Assembly: GCF_000283655.1 (NCBI RefSeq)
Contig: NC_016585.1
Location: 5,001-69,000 of the forward strand
From: Azospirillum lipoferum 4B
GTDB taxonomy: Bacteria; Pseudomonadota; Alphaproteobacteria; Azospirillales; Azospirillaceae
DNA: 64,000 bases
Direction of reading: 5' to 3'
Of the stretch, positions 1 through 13,149 are shown in pieces; the stretch's first letter is position 1, and each line of letters begins with the position of its first letter. The position numbers and the translations under genes are program-made. The notes below the pieces were generated by a model. It was not told the origin of the DNA. It did no database searches and saw nothing but the letters and a program-made list of their open reading frames with translations.

Positions 1-1948
1 AGGCGCCGTCGACGATGTCGCGGGCGAGATCCTCGTCCATCGTCCGGGTCGGCTGCTCCAACGCGCGGGAGGACAGGCGCAGATAGACCGAGCCGCCGGT
101 CTCGTCGCGCAGCCAGTTGCGCTCGTCCGGCACCCCCTCCCCATCCCGCTGCATGTAGTCGAAGGCCCAGCGCATCACCACCGCCAGCTCGTCGGCGAAG
201 GCGGGCTCGAAATAGGCCAAGCCATCCTGCGCCATGCCGACCAGCGGGGTGGCGATGGACTGGTGCGCGCCGCCCTCCGGCGCCAGCGTGACACCGGACG
301 GGGTCGCCACCAGCATGAAGCGGGCATCCTGGTAGCAGGCGTAGTTCAGCTGGTCGGCGCCGCGCATGATGAAGGGGTCGTAGACGGTGCCGATCGGCAG
401 CAGCCGTTCCCCGAACAGGCTGTGCGACAGGCCGAGCGCCGACAGCAGGATGAACAGGTTGGACTCGGCGATGCCCAGCTCCAGATGCTGCCCCTTCGGC
501 GAGAAGTCCCAGCTGTAGGTGGAGGGGATGCGTTCCTTCTTGAACAGGTCGGCCATCTCGCTCTTGGCGAACAGGCCGCGCCGGTTCACCCAGGCGCCGA
601 GGTTGGTGGAGACGGTGACGTCCGGCGCGGTGGTGACGATGCGTTCCGCCAGAGCCGAGGGCTCGCGCCCGATCTCGTTCAGGATCAGGCCGAAGGCCGC
701 CTGGGTCGACAGGCTCTTCTGCGTCGGGGTCTGCAGGGCGGCCGGCACGGCGACGGCCGGCGCCTCGTAGCGGCGGCGGCCCTTCTGGGCGAAGGGGACG
801 CGGCGCAGGAACTCCTCCAGCGCGGTCTGCGGCAGGGAGAGGCCCTCGAAGCGGTCCCATTCATGGCCGGGGCGGACCTTGTTGGCGGCGCGGAAGCCGT
901 CCATCTGCTCGCGCGTCAGCAATCCTGAATGGTTGTCCTTGTGGCCGGCCAGCGGCAGGCCGAAGCCCTTCACCGTATAGGCGATGAAGCAGACCGGCCG
1001 GTCATGGGTGCGTGCCTCGGCGAAGGCCTCCAGCAGCGAGGGCAGGTCGTGGCCGCCGAGATTGCCCATCAGACGGGCCAGTTCCTCGTCGCTGCGGCGC
1101 TCGATCAGGCGGGAGACGTCGCCCTGGTCGCCCAGATCGTCCATCAGGCGGCGGCGCCACGCGGCACCGCCCTGGTAGGTCAGGGCCGAATAGAGCTGGT
1201 TCGGACAGCTGTCGATCCACCGGCGCAGGCGCTCGCCGCCCGGCTCCTTGAAGGCCTGCTGCATCAGGCTGCCGTATTTCAGGATCACCACGTCCCAGCC
1301 GAAGGCGCGGAAGATGTTCTCCAGCCGCTCCCACAGCCCTTCGCGGATCACCGCGTCCAGGCTCTGGCGGTTGTAGTCGACGATCCACCAGGTGTTGCGC
1401 AGCCCATGCTTCCAGCCCTCCTGCAGGGCTTCGAAGATGTTGCCCTCGTCCATCTCGGCATCGCCGACCAGCGAGACCATGCGCCCCTCCGGCAGGCCGG
1501 GTGCCCAGCCCTTGGCCTTCAGGTAATCCTGCACCAGCGAGGCGAAGAGGGTCTGCGCCACCCCCAGCCCGACCGAGCCGGTGGAGAAATCGACGTCGTC
1601 CACGTCCTTGGTGCGGGACGGGTAGGATTGCGCGCCCTTGTAGCCGCGGAAATTCTCCAGCTTCTCCCGCGTCTGGTTGCCCAGCAGATACTGGATGGCG
1701 TGGAAGATCGGGCTGGCATGGGGCTTGACCGCCACCCGGTCCTCCGGCCGCAGCGCCGCGAAATAGAGCGCCGTCATGATGGTGGACAGCGAGGCGCTGG
1801 AGGCCTGATGGCCGCCGATCTTCAGCCCGTCCAGGTTGGGGCGGACATGGTTGGCGTTGTGGATGGTCCAGGAGGCGAGCCAGAGGACCTTGCGCTCCAG
1901 CTCGGCCAGACAGGCGAGATCGGCGGAGGACGGCTGGATCGCGGTCAT
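1..1948 (-). CDS. Homodimeric 2-oxoacid dehydrogenase E1 component (AceE/MdeB-like), 3' end outside window
   Basis: The first 649 codons of a thiamine-diphosphate enzyme are present; the C-terminus lies beyond base 1. The protein begins MTAIQPSSADLACLAELERK and reads as a transketolase-fold E1: an N-terminal helical region, a ThDP-binding stretch GDAEMDEGN around bases 1450-1480, and later the pyrimidine-domain sequence LELGIAESNLF. This is the single-chain (alpha2) E1 family that includes AceE and the 2-oxobutyrate dehydrogenase MdeB of Pseudomonas. It decarboxylates a 2-oxoacid and passes the acyl group to a lipoyl E2, which is not in the window. Start chosen at the ATG at 1948. The divergent Lrp/AsnC gene resembles the mdeR-mdeB arrangement, so an amino-acid-derived oxoacid (2-oxobutyrate or a branched-chain acid) is a fair guess. 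Pyruvate remains possible. Confidence 0.8.
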   Translation of the reverse strand, partial: MTAIQPSSADLACLAELERKVLWLASWTIHNANHVRPNLDGLKIGGHQASSASLSTIMTALYFAALRPEDRVAVKPHASPIFHAIQYLLGNQTREKLENFRGYKGAQSYPSRTKDVDDVDFSTGSVGLGVAQTLFASLVQDYLKAKGWAPGLPEGRMVSLVGDAEMDEGNIFEALQEGWKHGLRNTWWIVDYNRQSLDAVIREGLWERLENIFRAFGWDVVILKYGSLMQQAFKEPGGERLRRWIDSCPNQLYSALTYQGGAAWRRRLMDDLGDQGDVSRLIERRSDEELARLMGNLGGHDLPSLLEAFAEARTHDRPVCFIAYTVKGFGLPLAGHKDNHSGLLTREQMDGFRAANKVRPGHEWDRFEGLSLPQTALEEFLRRVPFAQKGRRRYEAPAVAVPAALQTPTQKSLSTQAAFGLILNEIGREPSALAERIVTTAPDVTVSTNLGAWVNRRGLFAKSEMADLFKKERIPSTYSWDFSPKGQHLELGIAESNLFILLSALGLSHSLFGERLLPIGTVYDPFIMRGADQLNYACYQDARFMLVATPSGVTLAPEGGAHQSIATPLVGMAQDGLAYFEPAFADELAVVMRWAFDYMQRDGEGVPDERNWLRDETGGSVYLRLSSRALEQPTRTMDEDLARDIVDGA

Positions 1949-2080
1949 GGAGAGGCTCCCGGATGGCGGTTATGGTTTGACCAGCCTATCATTTGCGATC
2001 CGGCAGATGCTTGCGAACTGGCGTCGGTCAAGGTTCCGTTTTAGCATTGGATGCCAGGACATCGCAGGAAACGGCATCCG
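1949..2080. promoter_or_regulatory. Divergent promoter region between the E1 gene and the Lrp/AsnC gene
   Basis: This 132-bp spacer must hold both promoters. GGCATC and GATGCC motifs recur in it, and a perfect 13-bp palindrome (GGCATCCGATGCC, 2073-2085) overlaps the proposed start codon of the Lrp gene. That position would suit autoregulation by the Lrp-type protein, but no binding site can be proven from sequence alone. Confidence 0.4.
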
Positions 2081-2560
2081 ATGCCAAAGCATCCCCTCGA
2101 CCGTATCGACCGCAAGATTCTGGCCGCCCTCCAGCAGGATGGCCGCCTGCCCAACAACGAGCTGGCGGAACGGGTCGGCCTGTCGCCCTCGCCCTGCCTC
2201 AGGCGGGTCAAGGCGCTGGAGGAGGCGGGGGTGATCGCCCGCTATGTGGCGCTGGTCGATCCGGCCTCCGTCGATCTGCCGGTCAACATCTTCGTCAATG
2301 TCAGCCTCGAACGGCAGGTGGAGGCGCGGCTCGACGGCTTCGAGGCGGCGGTGATGGCGCGGCCGGAGGTGCTGGAATGCTATCTGATGACCGGCGATGC
2401 CGACTACCTGCTGCGGGTGGTGGTGCCGGACCTCGCCAGCTACGAGCGCTTCCTGAAGGAACATCTGACCCGCATCCCCGGCGTCGCCAGCATCCGCTCC
2501 AGCTTCGCGCTGAAGCAGGTGCGCTACCGCACCGCCCTGCCGCTGGAGCATCTGGGGTGA
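2081..2560 (+). CDS. Lrp/AsnC family transcriptional regulator
   Basis: This is a 159-aa protein of the usual size for the family. It has an N-terminal winged helix ([20 protein letters not shown], then [27 protein letters not shown]) and a C-terminal RAM ligand-binding/oligomerisation domain ending [18 protein letters not shown]. The [10 protein letters not shown] recognition helix is typical of Lrp. An upstream in-frame ATG at 2051 would add ten residues, but AGGAAA about 9 bases before 2081 favours the shorter form. It is transcribed away from the 2-oxoacid dehydrogenase E1 gene. Such pairs usually mean that the regulator responds to the amino acid whose oxoacid the enzyme uses, as MdeR does; that is inference here. 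Confidence 0.9.
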   Translation: MPKHPLDRIDRKILAALQQDGRLPNNELAERVGLSPSPCLRRVKALEEAGVIARYVALVDPASVDLPVNIFVNVSLERQVEARLDGFEAAVMARPEVLECYLMTGDADYLLRVVVPDLASYERFLKEHLTRIPGVASIRSSFALKQVRYRTALPLEHLG

Positions 2561-3103
2561 TAGGCCCTGTCGCGCGAGAATGACCGGCTGCGGCGACCGG
2601 CGGCAAGAGCTGACGTCCCCATGACGGCATCATGAAAAATCAGCGAAAAAGGCCGTCCCCGGCAAGCGGCAGCCTTGCAAAGGCAAGGGGATGCCGACGC
2701 AGCCGCCAACCCCACATCAGCGAGGGGCCGGGCCTGTGGTGGCGCCGACACATGCCCCGGCGCATAGGCAGGCATACATAAGGACACCCTTGACCATGGC
2801 GCCGCAACGGATCATGAAAGCGCCGTCCGCCCGTTCATGTATACGCATGTATCCGGTGCCGGCAGGTCTTGTTCTTTCTTTTGGCTGGGGCGCCAATGTT
2901 GCTTGCACAGCGCTTGGAAAGCCCAAGACTTGCCGTCTCGCGTCGGTACGGGTGCCGTCATACGGATGGCAAGCATTCGTTAACCATAAAGCGCCACACC
3001 ATGCGCGCGGCTCATCGCCGCGTTCAGCCGACCGCCGGGACCAGCCGATGAACGGGTCTCTTTGGCGCCACCGCGCTGATTCCCTTTGGAAGGCTGACAC
3101 AGC
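2561..3103. other. Intergenic region, no convincing gene
   Basis: This stretch of 543 bases has open frames only without family resemblance or good ribosome-binding sites. It contains a short hairpin (CCTTGC AAA GGCAAGG type, near 2672-2690) and ends in a clear Shine-Dalgarno GGAAGG at 3088-3093 for the next gene. I recognise no riboswitch, small RNA or tRNA in it. Confidence 0.5.
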
Positions 3104-7216
<4,113 letters not shown>

Positions 7217-7227
7217 GGGGCGTTCAG

Positions 7228-7362
7228 TGCCCCCTCCCCATCCCTCCCCCGCTCTCGGTCGGCCAAAGGCCGATCCGATCGCGGTGGAGGGGGTAGGAGC
7301 TTTGCAGGAGTGCAACTGAGTTCCCTCTCCCGCGATAGCGGGGGAGGGTTAGGGAGGGGGCA
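7228..7362. repeat. REP-like palindromic repeat, copy 1
   Basis: The element begins TGCCCCCTCCCCATCC and ends in the complementary GGGAGGGGGCA. Its inner part holds CTTTGCAGGAGTGCA and CCCTCTCCCGCGATAGCGG. A second copy with the same borders and core lies at 22802-22911. It occupies most of the 340-base gap between the peptide synthetase and the fumarase gene; the rest of that gap (7363-7556) carries only the fumarase leader. Confidence 0.8.
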
Positions 7363-7556
7363 CCGAACGCCACCGGTACGACCACTTCCCCACCATCTCC
7401 CCCACGACAAACCGCCGCGCCGCCTTCCGTCCCGCCGATGGTTGTCTCCGCCCCGCAGCGGTGTATAAGGGGGGCCGAGCGCGGCCTGCCCCCTTCGCGC
7501 GCCCGGCCGGGCGCGGTTTCGCGGAGGCCGTTGGATCGTCACGAAGGAACGCCCCA

Positions 7557-9182
7557 ATGCCCGACGACATCGCCTCAGCCCGCGGCCTGTTTCCGCTCGC
7601 CAAGGACGACACGACCTACCGCAAGCTGACCTCGGATCACGTTTCGGTCGTCGAGTTCGACGGCGAACAGATCCTGAAGGTCGAGCCGGAGGGTCTGCGC
7701 CTGCTGGCCGAGGCTGCCTTCTCCGACATCAACCATCTGCTGCGTCCGGGCCATCTCGCCCAGCTCGCCAAGATCCTTGACGATCCGGAGGCGTCGGCCA
7801 ATGACCGCTTCGTGGCGCTCGACCTGCTGAAGAACGCCAACATCGCCGCCGCCGGCACCCTGCCGATGTGCCAGGACACCGGCACCGCCATCATCATGGG
7901 CAAGAAGGGCCGCCGCGTCTGGACCAAGGGCGGCGACGAGACCGCCTTGTCCGAAGGTGCCCGCGACGCCTATCTGAAGCGCAACCTGCGCTACAGCCAG
8001 CTGGCGCCGATCTCCATGTATGAGGAGAAGAACACCCGCAACAACCTGCCGGCGCAGATCGACATCTATTCCGAGGGCGAGGACTATTACAAGTTCCTGT
8101 TCATGGCCAAGGGCGGCGGATCGGCCAACAAGACCTTCCTGCATCAGGCCACGCCGTCGGTTCTGGCGCCCGACCGGCTGCTGAAGTTCCTGGAAGACAA
8201 GATCCGCTATCTCGGCACCTCGGCCTGCCCGCCCTACCACCTCGCCATCGTCATCGGCGGCCTGTCGGCGGAGCAGAACCTGAAGACGGTGAAGCTGGCC
8301 TCCGCCCGCTATCTCGACAATCTGCCGACCGAGGGCGGCGAGGACGCACACGCCTTCCGTGACTTGGCGATGGAGGCCGAAGTTCACAAGCTGACCCAGA
8401 ACATGGGCATCGGCGCCCAGTTCGGCGGCAAGTATTTCTGCCACGACGTCCGCGTCATCCGCCTGCCGCGCCACGGCGCCTCCATGCCGATCGGCATCGG
8501 CGTGTCCTGCTCGGCCGACCGTCAGGCGGTGGGCAAGATCACCAGGGACGGCATCTTCCTGGAGCAGCTGGAGACCGATCCGGCCCAGTATCTGCCGGAG
8601 ATCGGCGACGAGCATCTGTCGGGCGAGGTCGTGAAGATCGACCTGAACCAGCCGATGGAGCAGATCCGCGCCACGCTGAGCCAGTATCCGATCCGCACCC
8701 GCCTGTCGCTGACCGGCCCGCTGATCGTCGCCCGCGATCTGGCCCACGCCAAGCTGCGCGCCCGCCTGGACGCCGGCGAGCCGCTGCCGGATTATTTCAA
8801 GAATCACCCGATCTACTATGCCGGCCCGGCCAAGACGCCGGAAGGCTACGCCTCGGGCTCCTTCGGGCCGACCACGGCGGGCCGCATGGACAGCTTCGTC
8901 GACCAGTTCCAGGCGGCGGGCGGCTCCATGGTCATGCTGGCCAAGGGCAACCGCAGCCCCGAGGTGACGGCGGCCTGCAAGCAGCATGGCGGCTTCTATC
9001 TCGGCTCCATCGGCGGCGCCGCCGCCCGTCTGGCCCAGGACTGCATCAAGAAGGTGGAATGCGTCGAGTATCCCGAACTCGGCATGGAAGCCATCTGGCG
9101 CATCGAGGTCGAGGATTTCCCGGCCTTCATCATCGTCGACGACAAGGGCAACGACTTCTTCAAGGAGTTGAAGCTCGCCTGA
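7557..9182 (+). CDS. fumA: Fumarate hydratase, class I (oxygen-sensitive 4Fe-4S type)
   Basis: The 541-aa enzyme interconverts fumarate and malate in the TCA cycle and is one chain carrying both domains of class I fumarases. The three cluster-ligand cysteines stand at residues 105 (MCQDTG), 224 (TSACPPYH) and 318 (GVSCSADR), the same numbering as in Escherichia coli FumA. Other landmarks are KGGGSANK and [15 protein letters not shown]. The ATG at 7557 has AAGGA 8 bases upstream; an upstream in-frame start at 7461 lacks such a site and adds an unrelated tail. A strong terminator follows at 9207-9239, so the gene is probably monocistronic. Confidence 0.95.
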   Translation: MPDDIASARGLFPLAKDDTTYRKLTSDHVSVVEFDGEQILKVEPEGLRLLAEAAFSDINHLLRPGHLAQLAKILDDPEASANDRFVALDLLKNANIAAAGTLPMCQDTGTAIIMGKKGRRVWTKGGDETALSEGARDAYLKRNLRYSQLAPISMYEEKNTRNNLPAQIDIYSEGEDYYKFLFMAKGGGSANKTFLHQATPSVLAPDRLLKFLEDKIRYLGTSACPPYHLAIVIGGLSAEQNLKTVKLASARYLDNLPTEGGEDAHAFRDLAMEAEVHKLTQNMGIGAQFGGKYFCHDVRVIRLPRHGASMPIGIGVSCSADRQAVGKITRDGIFLEQLETDPAQYLPEIGDEHLSGEVVKIDLNQPMEQIRATLSQYPIRTRLSLTGPLIVARDLAHAKLRARLDAGEPLPDYFKNHPIYYAGPAKTPEGYASGSFGPTTAGRMDSFVDQFQAAGGSMVMLAKGNRSPEVTAACKQHGGFYLGSIGGAAARLAQDCIKKVECVEYPELGMEAIWRIEVEDFPAFIIVDDKGNDFFKELKLA

Positions 9183-9206
9183 TCCGGACCTGACCGGCTG
9201 TGAAGG

Positions 9207-9239
9207 GGGCGCGGTGCCTTGCGGTGGCCGCGCCCTTTT
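9207..9239 (+). terminator. Rho-independent terminator after fumA
   Basis: A stem of GGGCGCGG (9207-9214) pairs with CCGCGCCC (9228-9235) around a 13-base loop and is followed by TTTT. It starts 25 bases after the fumarase stop codon. Confidence 0.85.
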
Positions 9240-9309
9240 CCTGCCTGCTTGCCGGACGGCACCGGGGGCGCCTATCTTCAGTGCATCGGGATCGGGGGAG
9301 GGCTTTGCA

Positions 9310-9552
9310 ATGGACGGTGTCTATGACCGGCGCGCACCGAAGCGGGACGTCACCCTGTCGTTGGACGAGGACATCCTGCACCGCGCGCAGTCCCTCCCCG
9401 GCGACCTGTCGGAACGGGTCGAGAAGTTGCTGGCCGACGAGGTGGCGAAAGCCGACCGTGAACGTCGCCTGGATGACGTGATCGAAGCATGGAACCGCTT
9501 CGACGAGAAGCATGGCTCTTTCGCTGACCAGCATGTCGATGACATCTTATGA
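9310..9552 (+). CDS. ccdA: CcdA-type antitoxin
   Basis: This small protein of 80 aa has an N-terminal ribbon-helix-helix DNA-binding part (RDVTLSLDEDILHRAQSL) and a C-terminal tail WNRFDEKHGSFADQHVDDIL. The tail matches the toxin-binding end of CcdA proteins (pattern WNxFxxxxGxFADexrxL). Its stop overlaps the start of the toxin gene (ATGA, 9549-9552), the usual antitoxin-first order. CcdA neutralises CcdB and, with it, represses its own operon. A longer reading frame starts at 9214, but 9310 is where family similarity begins. Confidence 0.92.
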   Translation: MDGVYDRRAPKRDVTLSLDEDILHRAQSLPGDLSERVEKLLADEVAKADRERRLDDVIEAWNRFDEKHGSFADQHVDDIL

Positions 9553-9866
9553 GCCAGTTCGACGTCCACAGAAACATCGGGGCCGGTCGTCAGACGACTC
9601 CGTTCGTGGTTGTCGTTCAATCGCGAAGGTTTGACGGAGCACGCAGCCGCGTCGTCATTCCAATGGTCGACAAGCGCGCGGAGCCGCCCATCGATCCCCA
9701 ATTGAATCCGTCTTTTGAAATCGATGGACGCTCGGTGGTTCTTCATCCACTACAGACCGTGTCGGTCCGCACCGAACGGCTCGGCGAGAAAGTCTGCTCC
9801 CTCGCCGACGACAGCGACCGCATCATCGCCGCCATCGACCTCCTGATTTCCCGCGCCTGGGGATGA
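9549..9866 (+). CDS. ccdB: CcdB-type toxin (gyrase poison family)
   Basis: The 105-aa protein matches CcdB: MSQFDVHRN start, VVVQSRRF, RVVIPMVD, and a C-terminal helix DSDRIIAAIDLLISRAWG. CcdB traps DNA gyrase on DNA; in the F-plasmid protein the last residues Trp-Gly-Ile are needed for poisoning. Here the chain ends in Trp-Gly and lacks the final residue, so activity is likely but not certain. Start overlaps the ccdA stop by four bases. On a secondary replicon such a pair often works as an addiction module. The RluA-type gene follows within 7 bases, so it may be co-transcribed. Confidence 0.9.
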   Translation: MSQFDVHRNIGAGRQTTPFVVVVQSRRFDGARSRVVIPMVDKRAEPPIDPQLNPSFEIDGRSVVLHPLQTVSVRTERLGEKVCSLADDSDRIIAAIDLLISRAWG

Positions 9867-9873
9867 GTTGCCC

Positions 9874-10554
9874 GTGACACCCGCCCAAATCCAAGACCGC
9901 ATCCTGTACCGCGACGGGCTGATGCTGATCCTCGACAAGCCCGCCGGGTTGCCGGTCCATGCCGGTCCTGCCGGCGGGCCGAACCTGGAGCGGCATTTCG
10001 ACGCGTTGCGCTTCGGCTTCCCCAAGCCGCCGTCGCTGGCCCACCGGCTGGACCGCGACACGTCGGGCTGCCTTATCCTCGGCCGCCATGCCAAGGCGCT
10101 GCGCAAGATCGGCATCCTGTTCCAGAACGGCAAGGTCGACAAAACCTATTGGGCAGTGGTCGCCGGGGCGCCGCCGCAGGAGTCCGGGCGGATCGAGCTG
10201 CCGCTCGCCAAGGTTTCCAACAAGACCGGCGGCTGGCGCATCGTCGGCTCGCCCGACGGGCAGACCGCGGTGACCGACTATGTCGTGCGCGGGCAAGCGG
10301 ACGGGCTGACCTGGCTGGAGCTGACGCCCCACACCGGCCGCACCCACCAGATCCGCGTCCATTGCGCCTCCATCGGCTGCCCGCTGGTCGGCGACCCGCA
10401 ATATGGCGGGCCGGAGGGCAAGCCGCTTCACCTGCATTCCCGCGCCATCTCGCTGCCGCTCTACCCGAAGCGCGATCCGGTGGGCGCGGTGGCGCCGGTC
10501 CCGCCCCACATGCGGGCGGCGCTGGAGGCTTGCGGCTTTACCGAGCCTTCATAG
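9874..10554 (+). CDS. RluA-family RNA pseudouridine synthase
   Basis: The 226-aa enzyme isomerises uridine to pseudouridine in rRNA or tRNA. The catalytic motif HRLDRDTSG is present, with the active-site aspartate at about residue 60, followed by YWAVVAG, the conserved LTPHTGRTHQIRVH block and GCPLVGDPQYGG. There is no S4 domain, which makes it a short member of the family. The GTG at 9874 fits the GGGGATGA stretch upstream; a TTG at 9868 is the alternative. The exact RNA target cannot be assigned from sequence. It begins 7 bases after ccdB. Confidence 0.88.
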   Translation: MTPAQIQDRILYRDGLMLILDKPAGLPVHAGPAGGPNLERHFDALRFGFPKPPSLAHRLDRDTSGCLILGRHAKALRKIGILFQNGKVDKTYWAVVAGAPPQESGRIELPLAKVSNKTGGWRIVGSPDGQTAVTDYVVRGQADGLTWLELTPHTGRTHQIRVHCASIGCPLVGDPQYGGPEGKPLHLHSRAISLPLYPKRDPVGAVAPVPPHMRAALEACGFTEPS

Positions 10555-10651
10555 CCTCAAGGCTACCCTCGCCCATTGCCGCAATGCGGCAGATGACCCG
10601 ATTATGCTGTCCAACGATGGCAATGGGCATCGCGGCCGAGGGGAAGAGGGC

Positions 10652-12100
10652 ATGATACCGACCGGCACCACCACGGCCCGCTGGATGACCGTGCGCTATG
10701 CCCTGGCGCTGACGCTGATCGCGCTCGGCACGCTGGCCGGCTTCGTCATGACCGAAGGGGTGATCGGCCAGCACGAACGGATGCTTGAGGTCGTCAACGT
10801 CTCCGGCCGCCAGCGCATGCTGTCGCAGCGGACCGCCCTTCTGGTCGAGCGGTTGAAGACCGCCGCCGATCCGGCGGTGCGCACCGACCTCGCTCGCCAG
10901 CTGGCCGAGACCACCGACATGTTCGAGGCGGCCCACCGCCGGCTGAGCGGCCGGGCCGGGCCGGAGGAAGGCCCGCCGCTGGGGCCGCCCCCCAACGACC
11001 TGTTCCATGGCGGCGCCGATCCGCTGGACCCGGTGGTGACCGGGCACATCGCCGCCCTGCGCCGCGTCATCGCCGCCGCAGCCGCCGGCCAGCCGCCCGA
11101 TCCGGCCGAAGCGGACCGCATCACCTCCCAGGCCCTCGGCCCGCTGCTGGATCGGCTGGAGGAGATGGTTGCCCTCTACCAGGAGGAGGGCGAGGCCGGA
11201 TTCCACACCCTGCACCAGCTGGGGCTGGCGGCCCTGCTGATCACCCTGCTGATCCTGGCGGTGGAGGCGCTGGCGATCTTCCGGCCGATGACCCGGCAGG
11301 TGCGCCGCCAGTTCACCGAGATCCTGCGCATGGCCGAGACCATCGAGCGGGCCAACGCCACGCTGGAACAGCAGGTTCGCGAGCGCACGGCCGAGCTGCA
11401 CGCCGCCAAATCCGCGGCGGAGCAGGCCCACCGCGCCAAGTCCCGCTTCCTCGCCCATGCCAGCCACGACCTGCAACAGCCGCTCCAGGCCATCGGCATG
11501 TTCACCGGCATGCTGGAACGCCAGCCGCAGAGCGCCAAGGCGGCGGCCCTGCTGACCGACCTGAAGGCGGCGCAGCGGTCGATGCGCGACCTGCTGAACG
11601 CGATCCTCGACATCTCGAAGCTGGAATCCGGCGCGGTGACGCCGAAGCCGGCCGACCTGCCGCTCTCCCCCCTGCTCGACCAGCTGGAGGCGGAGTTCGC
11701 CGGGCTGGCGGAGGCCAAGGGACTGCGGCTGCGCGCCGTTCCCACCAATGCCGTGGTGCGCAGCGACCCGGCGCTGCTGGAGCGCATCGTCCGCAACCTG
11801 ATCGCCAATGCCATCCGCTACACCGAGACCGGCGGCGTTCTGGTCGGCTGCCGCACCCGCGGCGACCGGCTGTGGATCGAGGTCTACGACACCGGACGCG
11901 GCATCGCCGAACCCGACCGCCAGCGCATCTTCGAAGAGTTCGTCCAGCTCGACCGCCCCGACCGCGACCGCAGCGAGGGCATCGGCCTGGGGCTCGCCAT
12001 CGTCGAACGGCTGGCGCGCCTGCTGGAGCATCCGGTGACGGTGCGCTCGGCGGAAGGGCGCGGCACGGTGTTCGCGGTCGGGGTGCCGCTGGCGGGCTGA
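10652..12100 (+). CDS. Sensor histidine kinase with PilJ/NarX-type periplasmic domain
   Basis: In this 482-aa kinase a membrane helix (about 15-33) is followed by a periplasmic helical domain beginning VNVSGRQRMLSQRTALL, the signature of the type IV pili methyl-accepting N-terminal fold also seen in NarX. A second helix lies at about 187-210 and a coiled coil (ETIERANATLEQQVRERTAE) precedes the kinase. The phospho-accepting histidine is at about 272 (HASHDLQQP). The ATPase domain has NLIANAIRYTE, DTGRGI and GIGLGLAIVERL. It has no receiver domain and no response regulator next to it, so the partner is elsewhere. Start at ATG 10652 after GGGGAAGAGG. Confidence 0.88.
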   Translation: MIPTGTTTARWMTVRYALALTLIALGTLAGFVMTEGVIGQHERMLEVVNVSGRQRMLSQRTALLVERLKTAADPAVRTDLARQLAETTDMFEAAHRRLSGRAGPEEGPPLGPPPNDLFHGGADPLDPVVTGHIAALRRVIAAAAAGQPPDPAEADRITSQALGPLLDRLEEMVALYQEEGEAGFHTLHQLGLAALLITLLILAVEALAIFRPMTRQVRRQFTEILRMAETIERANATLEQQVRERTAELHAAKSAAEQAHRAKSRFLAHASHDLQQPLQAIGMFTGMLERQPQSAKAAALLTDLKAAQRSMRDLLNAILDISKLESGAVTPKPADLPLSPLLDQLEAEFAGLAEAKGLRLRAVPTNAVVRSDPALLERIVRNLIANAIRYTETGGVLVGCRTRGDRLWIEVYDTGRGIAEPDRQRIFEEFVQLDRPDRDRSEGIGLGLAIVERLARLLEHPVTVRSAEGRGTVFAVGVPLAG

Positions 12101-12219
12101 CATTGTAGCTCCATCAGCAACGATCTGATGCAAATGCACCTGATTGTTCCGCGTGCCGTCCGGTGCCAAATTCCCCTCCAGACAACGGCACACACCCCAA
12201 CGGTACGGAGGGTTCCATC

Positions 12220-12918
12220 ATGATCACCATTCGCCATCGCGACGAGCGCGGGGTCGCCAACATGGGTTGGCTGAACAGCAACCACAGCTTCTCGTTCGGC
12301 CATTACTTCGACCCCGGCCATATGGGCTTCCGCGCCCTGCGGGTCATCAACGAGGACCGCGTGATCCCCGGCGCCGGCTTCCCCACCCATGGGCATGCCA
12401 ATATGGAGATCGTCTCCTACGTGCTGAACGGCGCGCTGGAGCACAAGGACTCCATCGGCACCGGGTCGGTGATCCGTCCGGGCGAGGTCCAGGTGATGAG
12501 CGCCGGCCGCGGCATCCGCCACAGCGAGTACAACGCGTCCGACACCGAGCCGGTGCATTTCCTGCAGATCTGGATCCTGCCGGAAGCCAACAACCTGGCC
12601 CCCGGCTACCAGCAGGCGGATTTCCCGGCCGAGCAGAAGCAGGGCACGCTGAAGCTGGTCGGGTCGCGTGACGGGCGCGACGGCAGCGTCACCATCCACC
12701 AGGATGTCGACCTGTACGCCACGCTGCTGGACGGCGAGGAAAGCGCCACCCTGCCCCTGCGCCCCGGCCGTCATGCCTGGGTCCAGGTCGCCCGCGGCCG
12801 GGTCCATCTGAACGGCACCCTGCTGAAGGCCGGCGACGGCGCCGCGCTGACGGATGAGGAGGCGGTGACGCTCGACCGCGCCGACGACGCCGAGGTGCTG
12901 GTCTTCGACCTCGCCTGA
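12220..12918 (+). CDS. Pirin family cupin protein (YhhW-like)
   Basis: The 232-aa bicupin protein starts MITIRHRDERGVANMGWLNS and has the pirin hallmarks FGHYFDPGHMGFRALRVINE and PTHGHANMEIVSYVLNGALEHKDS with metal-ligand histidines. RHSEYN supplies the next ligands. YhhW and related pirins bind a metal and some have quercetin 2,3-dioxygenase activity; the physiological role is usually unknown. ATG at 12220 has ACGGAGGG in front. It stands alone between the kinase and a palindromic intergenic repeat. Confidence 0.9.
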   Translation: MITIRHRDERGVANMGWLNSNHSFSFGHYFDPGHMGFRALRVINEDRVIPGAGFPTHGHANMEIVSYVLNGALEHKDSIGTGSVIRPGEVQVMSAGRGIRHSEYNASDTEPVHFLQIWILPEANNLAPGYQQADFPAEQKQGTLKLVGSRDGRDGSVTIHQDVDLYATLLDGEESATLPLRPGRHAWVQVARGRVHLNGTLLKAGDGAALTDEEAVTLDRADDAEVLVFDLA

Positions 12919-12930
12919 TACGGATGGGCT

Positions 12931-12970
12931 TACAGCGTCGTGCGTTTAATACGAAACGCACGACGCTGTA
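12931..12970. repeat. Perfect 17-bp inverted repeat plus nested hairpins downstream of the pirin gene
   Basis: Arms 12931-12947 (TACAGCGTCGTGCGTTT) and 12954-12970 are exact complements around a 6-base loop. No T-run follows, so it is a weak candidate for a terminator. Just beyond, GATCGGAT (12985-12992) pairs with ATCCGATC (13024-13031) and encloses AAATCG/CGATTT. The whole 13-kb gap is thus mostly palindromic and looks like a dispersed intergenic repeat. Confidence 0.75.
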
Positions 12971-13149
12971 GCTTTATGTTTGGCGATCGGATTCACGCTC
13001 CAAATCGATTCCGATTTTACGCGATCCGATCTAACGTGTCAGAATTGACACAAAAGGTTGATTTGAAGCGGGAACGGGGCTGGCGGCACAGTGTCGCCAT
13101 CCCAGTCCCGCCGTCGCTTCCGTCGGTGGGCCGAACCCAGGGGTAGGCC

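Noticed and set aside
12931-13031. Simple terminator for the pirin gene
   Set aside because: The 17-bp hairpin lacks a T-run and is followed by further nested hairpins, so repeat is the safer call.
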